From contig NZ_LFVY01000009.1 of NCBI RefSeq assembly GCF_001050155.1, positions 62,001 to 126,000 on the forward strand: DNA of 64,000 nt, read 5' to 3'. This DNA is from Nitratireductor soli (lineage in GTDB: Bacteria > Pseudomonadota > Alphaproteobacteria > Rhizobiales > Rhizobiaceae). Each line of letters opens with the position of its first letter. The stretch's first letter is position 1. Below, one piece after another: positions 29,471 to 38,267 of this stretch. The position numbers were made by a program, and so were the translations under genes. Below the pieces are notes generated by a model, which saw only the letters and a program-made list of their open reading frames with translations, did no database searches and was not told the DNA's origin.

Positions 29471-30802
29471 ATGACAGGGCAAATGCAGATGCGCGAAACG
29501 ATCTTTGCCCTGTCGAGCGGTGGGTTGCCCGCCGGCGTGGCGATCGTCCGGCTGTCGGGCCCGCGCGTTGCCGAGGCGCTCGAAGCTCTGACGGGTGCGG
29601 TTCCGCAAGCGCGTATGGCGCGACTGACGGCCATTCGCGACCAACAGGGCACGTTGCTTGACCGGGGTCTGGTTCTTTTCTTTCCGGCGCCGCACAGTTT
29701 TACCGGCGAGGATTGCGCCGAACTGCATCTGCATGGCGGCCGCGCCGTGGTGCGGGCGGTGCTGAATGCGCTCGGGCGACGCCCGACATTTCGCCCGGCA
29801 GAGGCCGGGGAGTTCACAAAACGTGCCTTCCTGAATGGCAAGATCGACCTGACGGGGGCCGAGGCCCTGGCGGACCTGATTGCTGCCGAGACCGAGGCGC
29901 AGCGGCGGTTCGCGCTGGCGAGCGGCGATGCCAGGCACCAGAAACTCTATGCCGACTGGCGGCAGACGCTTCTCCGCGCTCGCGCGATGATCGAGGCAGA
30001 GCTGGATTTTGCCGATGAAGAGGACGTGCCGGGATCGATCGCGGCAACGGTTTGGCGCGAGGTCGAAGCCCTGTGCGCGCTGATGGACCATCATGCGGAC
30101 GGCTATCGCGATGCGGAGATCATCCGCGACGGTTTTCGTGTGGTGATACTCGGCGCGCCGAACGCCGGTAAGTCGAGCCTGCTGAATGCCATGGCGCGGC
30201 GCGACATCGCCATTGTCACCGAAGAACCCGGCACGACACGCGACGTTCTGGAAGCGGCGCTGGATATCGGCGGGGCCAAGGTCATCGTCACCGACACAGC
30301 CGGCATCCGCGCCGATCCCGGCCGCATCGAGGCGCTGGGCATGGATCGGGCGATGGATCGTGCACGCGAGGCGGATTTGATCATCCTGCTTGAGGACGCC
30401 GATAATCCGCAGAGCGTCGCGCTGCCCGAGGGCACCGCCCATATCCGCGTCGCCAACAAGATCGACCTGGCACATGACGCTCGATTGCTGGCCGCGTACG
30501 ATTGTGCTGTTTCGGCGAAAACAGGGGTGGGGCTGGAGGAGCTTCTCACCAGGCTCGGCGGCATCTGCGCCGACAGCACACGCCGCGCCGCGGAGCTGTT
30601 GCCGTTTCGCGAGCGGCATGTTCATTTGATACGACTGGCGGCGCGTCATGCCCGCCAGGCCGTGGCGATGGATCATCTGGGACTGGAGCTTCGTGCCGAA
30701 GAACTCCGCCTGGCCGCCGACGCGCTCGGCCGCATCGCCGGCGCCATTGACGTGGAAGATCTGCTCGACACGATCTTTTCGCAATTCTGCATCGGCAAAT
30801 GA
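29471..30802 (+). CDS. mnmE: tRNA-modification GTPase MnmE
   Basis: A protein of about 443 residues. With MnmG it adds the 5-carboxymethylaminomethyl group to wobble uridine 34 of certain tRNAs. It has the N-terminal folate-binding domain (ETIFALSSGGLPAGVAIVRLSGP), a helical domain, and an inserted G domain with G1 GAPNAGKSS (about residue 228), G3 DTAGIR and G4 NKID. The C-terminal catalytic motif FCIGK has the essential cysteine. Starts at 29471, 29483 and 29489 are all possible; 29471 has GGTAGGGTG upstream. Its partner mnmG follows after 236 bp. Confidence 0.96.
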   Translation: MTGQMQMRETIFALSSGGLPAGVAIVRLSGPRVAEALEALTGAVPQARMARLTAIRDQQGTLLDRGLVLFFPAPHSFTGEDCAELHLHGGRAVVRAVLNALGRRPTFRPAEAGEFTKRAFLNGKIDLTGAEALADLIAAETEAQRRFALASGDARHQKLYADWRQTLLRARAMIEAELDFADEEDVPGSIAATVWREVEALCALMDHHADGYRDAEIIRDGFRVVILGAPNAGKSSLLNAMARRDIAIVTEEPGTTRDVLEAALDIGGAKVIVTDTAGIRADPGRIEALGMDRAMDRAREADLIILLEDADNPQSVALPEGTAHIRVANKIDLAHDARLLAAYDCAVSAKTGVGLEELLTRLGGICADSTRRAAELLPFRERHVHLIRLAARHARQAVAMDHLGLELRAEELRLAADALGRIAGAIDVEDLLDTIFSQFCIGK

Positions 30803-30815
30803 CTCACGTGAAACA
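30800..30815. other. parS: parS-like ParB binding site 1
   Basis: TGACTCACGTGAAACA matches the parS consensus TGTTTCACGTGAAACA at 14 of 16 positions with the CACGTG core intact. It overlaps the mnmE stop codon. Confidence 0.65.
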
Positions 30816-30845
30816 CCTTTCAGGTCCGCCATTGAGACGGACATG

Positions 30846-30861
30846 TGACTCACGTGAAACA
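30846..30861. other. parS: parS-like ParB binding site 2
   Basis: TGACTCACGTGAAACA, identical to site 1 (14 of 16 matches), 46 bp further on in the mnmE-mnmG gap. The exact repetition argues against chance. Confidence 0.65.
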
Positions 30862-30893
30862 ACGGCCTGCTGATGGAGACAATGGCGAAAGAT

Positions 30894-30909
30894 TGTTTCA
30901 CGTGAAACC
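30894..30909. other. parS: parS-like ParB binding site 3
   Basis: TGTTTCACGTGAAACC matches the parS consensus at 15 of 16 positions. It is the strongest site in the mnmE-mnmG gap and lies about 2.8 kb from parA. Confidence 0.85.
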
Positions 30910-31038
30910 TATTCTTGCGAGGCTCCCTTGACGGGAGAGCTGTAAGGGGACATGTCTCGGCCATTCCGATTGTAGGCGACGCGCCTGTTCGCGTGGACGT
31001 TCGCAGACAGCGCAGGGGTGCGCGGGCAGGGACAGACA

Positions 31039-32907
31039 ATGATTGAACACTATGACGTTGCAGTGATTGGCGGTGGCCATGCGGGTTGCGAAGCCGCTGC
31101 TGCGGCAGCGCGCGCCGGCGCCAGGACCGCGCTGATCACGCTGCGCTCCGATACGATCGGCGTGATGTCCTGCAATCCGGCGATTGGCGGGCTCGGCAAG
31201 GGGCATCTGGTTCGCGAGGTCGATGCACTCGACGGCATTATGGGCCGGGCGGCGGATGCCGCAGGGATCCAGTTTCGCCTGCTGAATCGACGCAAGGGTC
31301 CGGCCGTGCGCGGTCCGCGCACCCAGGCGGACCGCAAGCTGTACCGACTTGCGGTGCAGGAAGCGGTTCATCAGCAAGCCGGTCTCGAGATCATCGAAGG
31401 TGAAGCGCTCGAACTGCTGATCGAGAAGGAGCAGGTTGCCGGCGTGGTCATCTCCGGTGAACGGGAGTTGCGGTGCGGTGCGGTCGTCCTGACAACCGGG
31501 ACGTTTCTGCGCGGTCTCATTCATATCGGCGAAAAGAAGATCCCGGCCGGCCGCATGAACGAACAGGCGGCGGAGCGGCTTTCCCGGTCGATGGAGAAGG
31601 CGGGTTTTCGGCTCGGCCGTTTGAAAACCGGAACGCCGCCGCGGCTGGATGGCCGCAGCATCGACTGGTCGGGCCTGGATATGCAGCCGGCCGATGATGA
31701 CCCGACGCCGTTCTCGTTGCTGACCGATCGCATCGTCAATCGCCAGATCGAATGCGGCATCACACGGACGAACGCTGAAACGCATGCGGTCATCCGCGCC
31801 AATCTGCATCGCTCGGCCATGTATTCCGGGGCGATCGACGGCATCGGGCCGCGTTACTGCCCCTCTATCGAAGACAAGATCGTCAAGTTCGGCGACCGGG
31901 AAGGGCACCAGATCTTTCTCGAACCGGAAGGGCTGGATGACGATACGGTCTATCCGAACGGCATTTCGACGTCACTGCCGCAGGACGCGCAGGAAGCGCT
32001 GCTGAAAACGATCCCGGGGCTTGAACGGGCGGTCATCCTGCAGCCGGGCTATGCGATCGAGTATGACCATATCGATCCGCGCGAGCTGGAGCCATCGCTG
32101 GAGACCCGCAAGGTGCACGGCTTGTTCCTGGCCGGGCAGATCAATGGCACGACGGGTTATGAGGAAGCCGCGGCGCAGGGAATTCTCGCCGGCATCAACG
32201 CTGCGCGCCGCGCATCAGGCGCCGATGCGGTGGTTCTCAGCCGCGCCGACGCCTATATCGGCGTGTTGGTGGATGATCTGGTTACGCGCGGGGTCAGCGA
32301 GCCGTATCGCATGTTCACGTCACGGGCCGAGTATCGCCTGTCGCTGCGCGCCGACAATGCGGATGCGCGCCTGACGCCGCTGGCGATCCGGCTCGGCATT
32401 GCCGGTGGAGAGCGCATGCGGCGGTTCTCGGAGCAGGAGACGGCACTCGCTGCCGCGCGGGAATCGATTCGGAACCGTTCCATTAGCCCGAATGAAGCCG
32501 CGCAGCATGGTATCGTGCTGAACCGGGATGGCGTGCGGCGCAGCGGCTATGATCTCCTGTCGTATCCGGATGTCGATATGCGCCGTCTCACCGGCATCTG
32601 GCCGGAACTATCTGAAATTCCTCCGCTTTTATCGGAGAAACTGGAAACCGAAGCGCGCTATGCCGTCTATCTGGAACGGCAGAGCAACGATGCGGCCATG
32701 CTGCGCCGCGAGGAAGCCCGCGAAATTCCGGGCGATCTGGATTTTTCAGCGGTGCCCGGTCTGTCGAACGAACTAAAGCAGAAATTGGCGCTACGCCGGC
32801 CGCGCAACATCGCCGATGCACAGAAGATCGACGGCATGACGCCAGCCGCGCTGGCCCTGATCATAGCGACATTGCGACACGTGGAATTCGAACTGGGTGC
32901 CGCGTGA
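31039..32907 (+). CDS. mnmG: tRNA uridine-5-carboxymethylaminomethyl modification enzyme MnmG (GidA)
   Basis: A 622-residue FAD- and NADH-dependent partner of MnmE in wobble-uridine modification. The dinucleotide fold [10 protein letters not shown] is at about residues 10-19. Further motifs are [21 protein letters not shown], the catalytic-cysteine region [11 protein letters not shown] and GYEEAAAQG, and the C-terminal helical domain binds MnmE and tRNA. The ATG at 31039 with AGGGAC upstream matches the family start; a GTG at 31018 would add seven residues. The stop overlaps the rsmG start (GTGA at 32904-32907). Confidence 0.97.
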   Translation: MIEHYDVAVIGGGHAGCEAAAAAARAGARTALITLRSDTIGVMSCNPAIGGLGKGHLVREVDALDGIMGRAADAAGIQFRLLNRRKGPAVRGPRTQADRKLYRLAVQEAVHQQAGLEIIEGEALELLIEKEQVAGVVISGERELRCGAVVLTTGTFLRGLIHIGEKKIPAGRMNEQAAERLSRSMEKAGFRLGRLKTGTPPRLDGRSIDWSGLDMQPADDDPTPFSLLTDRIVNRQIECGITRTNAETHAVIRANLHRSAMYSGAIDGIGPRYCPSIEDKIVKFGDREGHQIFLEPEGLDDDTVYPNGISTSLPQDAQEALLKTIPGLERAVILQPGYAIEYDHIDPRELEPSLETRKVHGLFLAGQINGTTGYEEAAAQGILAGINAARRASGADAVVLSRADAYIGVLVDDLVTRGVSEPYRMFTSRAEYRLSLRADNADARLTPLAIRLGIAGGERMRRFSEQETALAAARESIRNRSISPNEAAQHGIVLNRDGVRRSGYDLLSYPDVDMRRLTGIWPELSEIPPLLSEKLETEARYAVYLERQSNDAAMLRREEAREIPGDLDFSAVPGLSNELKQKLALRRPRNIADAQKIDGMTPAALALIIATLRHVEFELGAA

Positions 32908-33554
32908 GCGCCGAGCGGTTCAATCAGCTGCAGACAATCGCCGGGCCGGTTTCACGTGAAACATTCGATCGATTGGTGGCGTTTGAGGCGGTGTTTCAGC
33001 GCTGGGCAAAGCGCATCAACCTGGTGGCACCCTCGACGCTCGGCACGCTTTGGGAGCGGCATATTCTCGACAGCGCGCAATTGCTGCGCCTGGCGCCGCA
33101 GGCGCGCCACTGGGTGGATGTGGGTTCCGGGGGTGGATTCCCCGGGGCGATCATGGCGATTCTGCTCGGCGGAAGGCCCGAATCCACGGTTCAGCTGGTC
33201 GAAAGCAACCGCAAGAAGGCGGCGTTTCTCGTCGCGGCGCTGAATGAGGTCGGTGTCGCGCCACGCATCCACGCACGGCGCATCGAAGAGTGCTACACAG
33301 CAGTGGGAAGCCCGGAAATCGTCACTGCGCGCGCCTTGGCGCCGTTGCCGTTGCTGCTGGAACTGACGGCACCGTGGCTCAGCAATGGCGCGCGTGGCTT
33401 GTTTCATAAAGGCCGGGATTACCGCCGCGAGGTGGAAGAAAGCGTTAACGTGTGGCGATTCGATCTGGTAGAACATGCTGACAAGGTTGATGCGGATGCT
33501 GTTATTCTGGATGTGAGTAACCCAAGTCGGGTTTCGCCAGCGGTGCGATTCTAA
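32904..33554 (+). CDS. rsmG: 16S rRNA (guanine-527-N7)-methyltransferase RsmG (GidB)
   Basis: A 216-residue SAM-dependent enzyme that methylates G527 of 16S rRNA; loss gives low-level streptomycin resistance in other bacteria. SAM-binding motif I is [15 protein letters not shown], followed by [12 protein letters not shown] and the conserved [14 protein letters not shown]. The GTG start overlaps the mnmG stop. Near the start a parS-like site is embedded and encodes VSRET. Odd point: the last residues AVRF and the stop codon come from the left end of an interspersed repeat, so the native C-terminus seems to have been replaced beyond the core fold. Confidence 0.95.
   Translation: MSAERFNQLQTIAGPVSRETFDRLVAFEAVFQRWAKRINLVAPSTLGTLWERHILDSAQLLRLAPQARHWVDVGSGGGFPGAIMAILLGGRPESTVQLVESNRKKAAFLVAALNEVGVAPRIHARRIEECYTAVGSPEIVTARALAPLPLLLELTAPWLSNGARGLFHKGRDYRREVEESVNVWRFDLVEHADKVDADAVILDVSNPSRVSPAVRF
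32948..32963. other. parS: parS-like ParB binding site inside rsmG
   Basis: GGTTTCACGTGAAACA matches the parS consensus at 15 of 16 positions. It lies in the rsmG coding sequence (Val-Ser-Arg-Glu-Thr), about 750 bp before parA. parS sites inside or near gidB are known in other bacteria. Confidence 0.85.
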
Positions 33555-33656
33555 CAGATGTACCCATCTGTTGGGAAAAATCGCCCCACCAGATCAATAG
33601 CTTGTGGGCTGACTTACCGAAACGGATGGATACCTCTGTTTCGGTCAGACCACCAG
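33541..33656 (+). repeat. Two-hairpin interspersed repeat, copy 3
   Basis: The most diverged copy: the first hairpin is CTAACAGATG...CATCTGTTGG with a U-G pair where copy 2 has U-A and copy 1 C-G. The second is CCGAAACGGATGG...CTCTGTTTCGG. Its first 14 bases overlap the 3' end of rsmG and provide its stop codon. It sits 54 bp upstream of parA. Confidence 0.85.
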
Positions 33657-33709
33657 GGGCGGCGTCGCGCAAACCTTCTGTATTGGGTTAATCCGGGGTA
33701 GCAGCAGCG

Positions 33710-34498
33710 ATGAACAGCGGCACGCGAATCATCACAGTGGCAAACCAGAAAGGCGGGGTCGGCAAGACCACGACGGCGATCAATCTCGCCACGGCATTGG
33801 CGGCGATCGGCGAGAATGTTCTGGTCGTCGATCTGGATCCGCAGGGCAATGCGAGCACCGGCCTGGGCATCGACCGCAAAGACCGGCACGTTTCGTCCTA
33901 TGACGTGCTGACCGGGCGCGCCGGTCTCATCGAAGCGGCGATGGAAACCGCGGTGCCGGGCTTGTCCGTGGTCGCATCGACGCTCGACCTTCTGGGCATC
34001 GAAATGGAAATCTCCAGCGCGCCGGACCGCGTCCTGAAGCTGCGCAACGCGCTGCGGGACGAGGCCTATCCTTACTCTTACGTGTTGGTCGATTGTCCGC
34101 CATCGCTCAATCTGTTGACGCTGAACGCCATGGCTGCGGCGGATTCCGTCCTGGTGCCGCTGCAGTGCGAGTTCTTCGCCCTGGAAGGCCTGAGCCAGCT
34201 TCTCGAGACCGTCGAGCAGGTGCGCGGGTCGATCAATCCGAAGCTTGGCATCCAGGGCATCGTCCTGACCATGTTCGATCGACGCAACAATCTGGCCAAC
34301 CAGGTGGTCGAGGATGTGCGCGCGCATATGGGCGAAACGGTCTATGAGACGGTCATTCCGCGCAATGTGCGGGTTTCCGAGGCGCCGTCCTATGGCAAGC
34401 CGGCGATCCTGTACGATCTGAAGTGCTCGGGCAGCCAGGCGTATCTGCAGCTCGCTTCGGAAGTGATTCGCCGCGAGCGGCGCTTGCGGGCCGCATAG
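33710..34498 (+). CDS. parA: Chromosome-partitioning ATPase ParA (Soj)
   Basis: A 262-residue deviant-Walker ATPase that moves ParB-parS complexes over the nucleoid after origin replication. Walker A is KGGVGKTTT (residues 14-22) with the signature lysine; Walker A' is VVDLDPQGN, and Walker B lies in VLVDCPPSL. Length and lack of an N-terminal helix-turn-helix identify it as the chromosomal type rather than a plasmid ParA or RepA. parB follows after 60 bp. Confidence 0.97.
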   Translation: MNSGTRIITVANQKGGVGKTTTAINLATALAAIGENVLVVDLDPQGNASTGLGIDRKDRHVSSYDVLTGRAGLIEAAMETAVPGLSVVASTLDLLGIEMEISSAPDRVLKLRNALRDEAYPYSYVLVDCPPSLNLLTLNAMAAADSVLVPLQCEFFALEGLSQLLETVEQVRGSINPKLGIQGIVLTMFDRRNNLANQVVEDVRAHMGETVYETVIPRNVRVSEAPSYGKPAILYDLKCSGSQAYLQLASEVIRRERRLRAA

Positions 34499-34558
34499 CA
34501 TGGCGGCGGGAGCGGCCGTCACGGAATATGTCAGTTTGGTGCTTGGTGGTGTTGTAAC

Positions 34559-35431
34559 ATGAACGAAGATCCCTCACGCAAACGCCTGGGCCGCGGCCTG
34601 GCCGCCCTGATCGGCGAGATGGACAAACCGGAGGCCGCTCGGCAAGAGACCGTGCGCGCCGATCGTGCCGTGCCGATCGAGTTCATTTCCCCCAATCCGC
34701 GCAATCCGCGTCGCCAGTTCATCGAGGCCGAACTGAGCGATCTGGCGCAATCCATCCGCGAGCATGGCATCGTCCAGCCGGTGGTGGTGCGTTCCGGCTC
34801 GGCGCCCGGCCGTTTCGAAATCATTGCCGGCGAGCGCCGTTGGCGTGCGGCGCAAAAGGCCGGACTGAACGAAATTCCGGTTATCCTGCGCGAGGTGGAT
34901 GACAAAGCGGCGCTGGAACTGGCTATCATCGAGAATGTTCAGCGGGCTGACCTGAATCCGCTGGAAGAGGCGCGCGGTTACCAGCAGTTGATCGACGATC
35001 ACAGCTACACCCAGGCGGATTTGGGCCAGGTGATCGGCAAGAGCCGCAGCCATGTGGCGAATACGCTGCGCCTCTTGAAGCTGCCGGACGTGATTGGCGA
35101 TCTGATCATTGACGGGTCGTTGTCGGCCGGCCATGCGCGCACATTGGTGACGGCGGAAGACCCGCTTGGGCTCGCCCGGCGCATTGTCGAAGACGGGCTT
35201 TCCGTGCGGCAGGCCGAGGCTCTGGCCAGTGCCCCATCGGCGACGGAAGCTGCCGAAGGCGGCAAGACGCGCAAGGAAAAGGACGCCGACACGCTGGCGC
35301 TGCAGAAATTGCTGAGCGATCAGACCGGCCTGAAAGTGGTTATCAACCATAAGGAACGCGGTGGCGAAATGCGCATTGCCTATCGCAGCCTGGAGCAGCT
35401 CGACGAGCTGTGCCGCCTGCTGAAGCAATAG
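34559..35431 (+). CDS. parB: Chromosome-partitioning protein ParB (Spo0J)
   Basis: A 290-residue CTP-dependent DNA clamp that loads at parS and spreads. The N-terminal ParA-activating stretch KRLGRGLAALIGE is followed by the CTP-binding motifs (IVQPVVVR and GERRWRAAQKAG), a central helix-turn-helix (YTQADLGQVIGKSRSHVAN) and a C-terminal dimer domain ending in DELCRLLKQ. Four good parS-like sites lie 1.6-3.8 kb upstream. Convergent with holA. Confidence 0.97.
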   Translation: MNEDPSRKRLGRGLAALIGEMDKPEAARQETVRADRAVPIEFISPNPRNPRRQFIEAELSDLAQSIREHGIVQPVVVRSGSAPGRFEIIAGERRWRAAQKAGLNEIPVILREVDDKAALELAIIENVQRADLNPLEEARGYQQLIDDHSYTQADLGQVIGKSRSHVANTLRLLKLPDVIGDLIIDGSLSAGHARTLVTAEDPLGLARRIVEDGLSVRQAEALASAPSATEAAEGGKTRKEKDADTLALQKLLSDQTGLKVVINHKERGGEMRIAYRSLEQLDELCRLLKQ

Positions 35432-35470
35432 CCTCGGCCATCGCTGCCGTCATTTATGGTTAGCCAAGCG

Positions 35471-36511
35471 TTAACGCCGGCCGCGCGCGCCCTCGATGGC
35501 GAGTGCCATCAGGGCCTGGCGGGCGATCGGGACGGCGAGGGCCGGTCTTTGCCTTGTGCGCAGAATGGCTGCCTGCAGGCGTTCTCCAGCGCTTTGCAAT
35601 GCGCTGCCGCTCCAGCGGCTCAGCGCGGTTTCCACGGTTTTGCGGCGCGAGAAGAAAACCGGCGGGCGGGCCGAGGCAACCGCCGCGCTGGCCGATTGGC
35701 CGCTGGCGTCCATGGCCCGGCGCAGGGTCTGCAGCGTGTGGATCTGCCGCAAAGTGGCCGACAGGACAAGGAAGGGCGGGTTGCCGGCCGACAGGAAGCG
35801 GCGAAACGCGCCATCGAATTCCTTGAACTGGCCGATGATGATGGCATCGACGGCTTCGTCGGCGCTCAGGCCGGAGACATCGCCCGTCAACCGGCGGATA
35901 TCGTCGGCGGTCACCTGGCCGTTGCCGGCGCAATAGAGCGCCAGCTTCTCCAACTCGCCGCGCGTCGCCAGGCGGTCGCCGCCGAGATTGGATTTCAGAA
36001 CCTGTCGCGCGTCCAGCGCGATGCTGAGGCCGGCGGCGCCGAGCGCTTCATCGATGACCGCGTCGATCCCGCGCCCGTCATCGGCATAGCAAGGCAGCGC
36101 CATGCCGCTGTTGCCGCGTTCGACGGCCGAGCGCAATGATGCACCCTTGCGCAGGTCGCCAGCCTCGACCAGGACGACGCAATCGGCCGGCGGCGTTTCC
36201 AACAGGGCCGTGATGTCGGCGACCAGCGCCTTCTGATTGGCCGCTCCCTTGACCCAGATCAGGCGTTGCGGCGAAAACATCGGCACGGTCAGCGCCTCGT
36301 CGGCCAGCCTGCCCGGTTGCTGCTCCACCTCTGCCGCATCGAGGCGGACAACGGTGAAGGGATCGTCGAGAGGCAATTTCGTGCCTTCGGCGAAACGACG
36401 GGCACGCTCGCTGACCAGGCCGCGGTCCGGCCCGTAGATCAGGACGATGCGGACTGCCGTTTCGGGCCGGGCCAGCCAGCGGTCGACTTCATGTGCTTTC
36501 TTCTGCGCCAT
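35471..36511 (-). CDS. holA: DNA polymerase III delta subunit
   Basis: A 346-residue clamp-loader subunit that opens the beta clamp. The sequence is weakly conserved but shows the typical N-terminal IVLIYGPDRGLVSERARRF, the central LEKLALYC and the C-terminal RQIHTLQTLRRAM. Its place facing parB is the usual rhizobial arrangement. There the next genes upstream are normally lptE and leuS; here an ABC transporter operon takes that place, which marks a synteny break. Confidence 0.92.
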   Translation of the reverse strand: MAQKKAHEVDRWLARPETAVRIVLIYGPDRGLVSERARRFAEGTKLPLDDPFTVVRLDAAEVEQQPGRLADEALTVPMFSPQRLIWVKGAANQKALVADITALLETPPADCVVLVEAGDLRKGASLRSAVERGNSGMALPCYADDGRGIDAVIDEALGAAGLSIALDARQVLKSNLGGDRLATRGELEKLALYCAGNGQVTADDIRRLTGDVSGLSADEAVDAIIIGQFKEFDGAFRRFLSAGNPPFLVLSATLRQIHTLQTLRRAMDASGQSASAAVASARPPVFFSRRKTVETALSRWSGSALQSAGERLQAAILRTRQRPALAVPIARQALMALAIEGARGRR

Positions 36512-36574
36512 GCTCGCTCAATATCACGGGAAACCGGCTTGGGCATCCCGCTTGCGCAGCCGGTCGTGAAAACT

Positions 36575-37387
36575 TCAGCGCGTCAGCCAGTCATCATCGA
36601 TTTCCGGTAGCGGGATGGCGGCAATCAGCTCGCGCGTATAGGTCTCGCGCGGCGCGGCGAACAGCGCATCGGTCGGCCCCGCCTCGACGATGCGGCCGGC
36701 CCGCATGACGATGGTGTTCCGGCACAGGCGGCGAATCACCGAGAGGTCGTGGCTGATGAAGGCGATCGTCAGTCCCATCTCGCTGGCGAGCTGGTCGAGC
36801 AGGGTCAGGATCTGCGCCTGGGTGGAGACATCGAGGCCCGAGACGATCTCGTCGGCAAGGACGAATTTCGGTTCCAGCGCCAGGGCGCGGGCGATGCCGA
36901 CCCGCTGCCTCTGCCCGCCGGAAAGCTGGTGCCGGTAGCGGGCGGCGAAATTTTCCGGCAGACCGACGCGGGTCAGCGCCGCCGCTACACGCTCGTCGAT
37001 GCGGTCGGCCAGGCCGTGATGGCGCATCGGCGCGGCGATGATCGCACCGATGGTGCGCCGCGGGTTGAGCGACGACATGGGGTCCTGGAAAATCATCTGC
37101 AGGTCGCGGCGCAACGGTTTCAGCGCCGGTTCCGGCAGATGCGCGATGTCGTGACCATCGAAGACGACGCTGCCGGCGCTTGGCTCCAGCAGGCGGACCA
37201 GAGCGCGGCCGAGCGTCGATTTGCCGGAGCCGGATTCGCCGACAATGCCGGTGATGCAATTGCGCTCAAGGGTGAAATCCAGCCCGTGCAGGATGTCCAG
37301 CATCGGCGCCGGGCCAAGCAGCGGCTTGCGGGCCATGTCGGGCAGGGAAACCTTCAGCCCCTCGACAGTGAACAGGCGGTCAGCCAT
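36575..37387 (-). CDS. Dipeptide/oligopeptide ABC transporter ATP-binding protein (DppF/OppF type)
   Basis: A 270-residue ATPase with Walker A GESGSGKST (about residues 50-58), Q-loop FQDPMSSLNPR, signature LSGGQRQRVGIARAL and Walker B FVLADEIVSGLD (Glu present, with Ile replacing the usual Pro). LNPRRT and the absence of a C-terminal Cys-rich extension fit the peptide/nickel class. It is the last gene of a five-gene leftward operon and overlaps the previous gene by 8 bp. The transported substrate is not known. Confidence 0.92.
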   Translation of the reverse strand: MADRLFTVEGLKVSLPDMARKPLLGPAPMLDILHGLDFTLERNCITGIVGESGSGKSTLGRALVRLLEPSAGSVVFDGHDIAHLPEPALKPLRRDLQMIFQDPMSSLNPRRTIGAIIAAPMRHHGLADRIDERVAAALTRVGLPENFAARYRHQLSGGQRQRVGIARALALEPKFVLADEIVSGLDVSTQAQILTLLDQLASEMGLTIAFISHDLSVIRRLCRNTIVMRAGRIVEAGPTDALFAAPRETYTRELIAAIPLPEIDDDWLTR

Positions 37388-38267
37388 GCGCGCGCTTCCA
37401 TTCGGTGTCGGCGGCCCGCACCTCCAGCGCCAGTTCGGCCAGAACCGCGCTGTTCACCGGCTGCAGGCTGGAGGCGGGGTGGGTGTAGCGCGGTGTGGCG
37501 GCCATCAGCGCCTTTGTGTAGGCATGCCTGGGTGTCGCGAAGAGTTCCGGCGCCGGCGCCCGCTCCACCACCATGCCGGCATACAGGACCGAAACGCTCT
37601 GGCTGATCTTGGCGACGACACCAAGGTCGTGCGTGACAAACAGGATGGCGGTGCCATGCCGGCGCTGCAGATCGGCGATGAGCCGGAGAATCTGCTTCTG
37701 CACCGTGACGTCGAGCGCCGTGGTCGGTTCGTCGGCGACGATCAGGCGCGGTTCGGCGGCGAAGGCCGCGGCGATCAGCACGCGCTGGCGCATGCCGCCG
37801 GAAAGCTCGTGCGGATAGGCGGCGATGACGCGGTCCGGTTCGCGGATATGCACCTCCGCCAGCATTTCGCGAATGCGGGCGCGGGCGCTTGCCGCCGGCC
37901 AGCCCAGTATGTGGGTCAGCCGGTCGGTCATCTGCGGGCCGATGCGGCGCGACGGGTTGAGCGCCGTCAGCGGGTCCTGCGGGATCAGCGCGGTACGGGC
38001 GCCGATCAGCCGCCGCCGCGCCGCTGGGGCCAGCGTTTCCAGCCGGGTTCCCTCGAGCGTGATCGACCCTTCCACCTGGCGCACGCCGGGCGGCAGGACA
38101 CCGAGCAGGGCCTTGCCGATCATGCTCTTGCCGGCGCCGCTTTCGCCGACCAGCGCGTGCACCTCGCCGGCGGCGACATCGAGCGAGACGGAGCGCAGCA
38201 CGCGGTCGCCATTCGGCAGGGTGGCGCTGAGCGCGCCGATGGAGAGGCAGAGAGGCTGGGCGGTCAT
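37380..38267 (-). CDS. Dipeptide/oligopeptide ABC transporter ATP-binding protein (DppD/OppD type)
   Basis: A 295-residue ATPase with Walker A GESGAGKSM, the Q-loop IPQDPLTALNPSRR, signature LSGGMRQRVLIAAA and Walker B LIVADEPTTALD. The LSGGMRQRV variant is typical of DppD/OppD. The start overlaps the upstream permease stop (ATGA at 38264-38267). With its partner ATPase it powers the two permeases encoded upstream. Confidence 0.93.
   Translation of the reverse strand: MTAQPLCLSIGALSATLPNGDRVLRSVSLDVAAGEVHALVGESGAGKSMIGKALLGVLPPGVRQVEGSITLEGTRLETLAPAARRRLIGARTALIPQDPLTALNPSRRIGPQMTDRLTHILGWPAASARARIREMLAEVHIREPDRVIAAYPHELSGGMRQRVLIAAAFAAEPRLIVADEPTTALDVTVQKQILRLIADLQRRHGTAILFVTHDLGVVAKISQSVSVLYAGMVVERAPAPELFATPRHAYTKALMAATPRYTHPASSLQPVNSAVLAELALEVRAADTEWKRAHG

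Noticed and set aside
29438-31039. Long leftward open frame extending the thioredoxin-domain protein to over 1200 residues
   Set aside because: Only the part ending at 29437 matches the DUF255 family; the rest is antisense to mnmE, and open antisense frames are common at this GC content.
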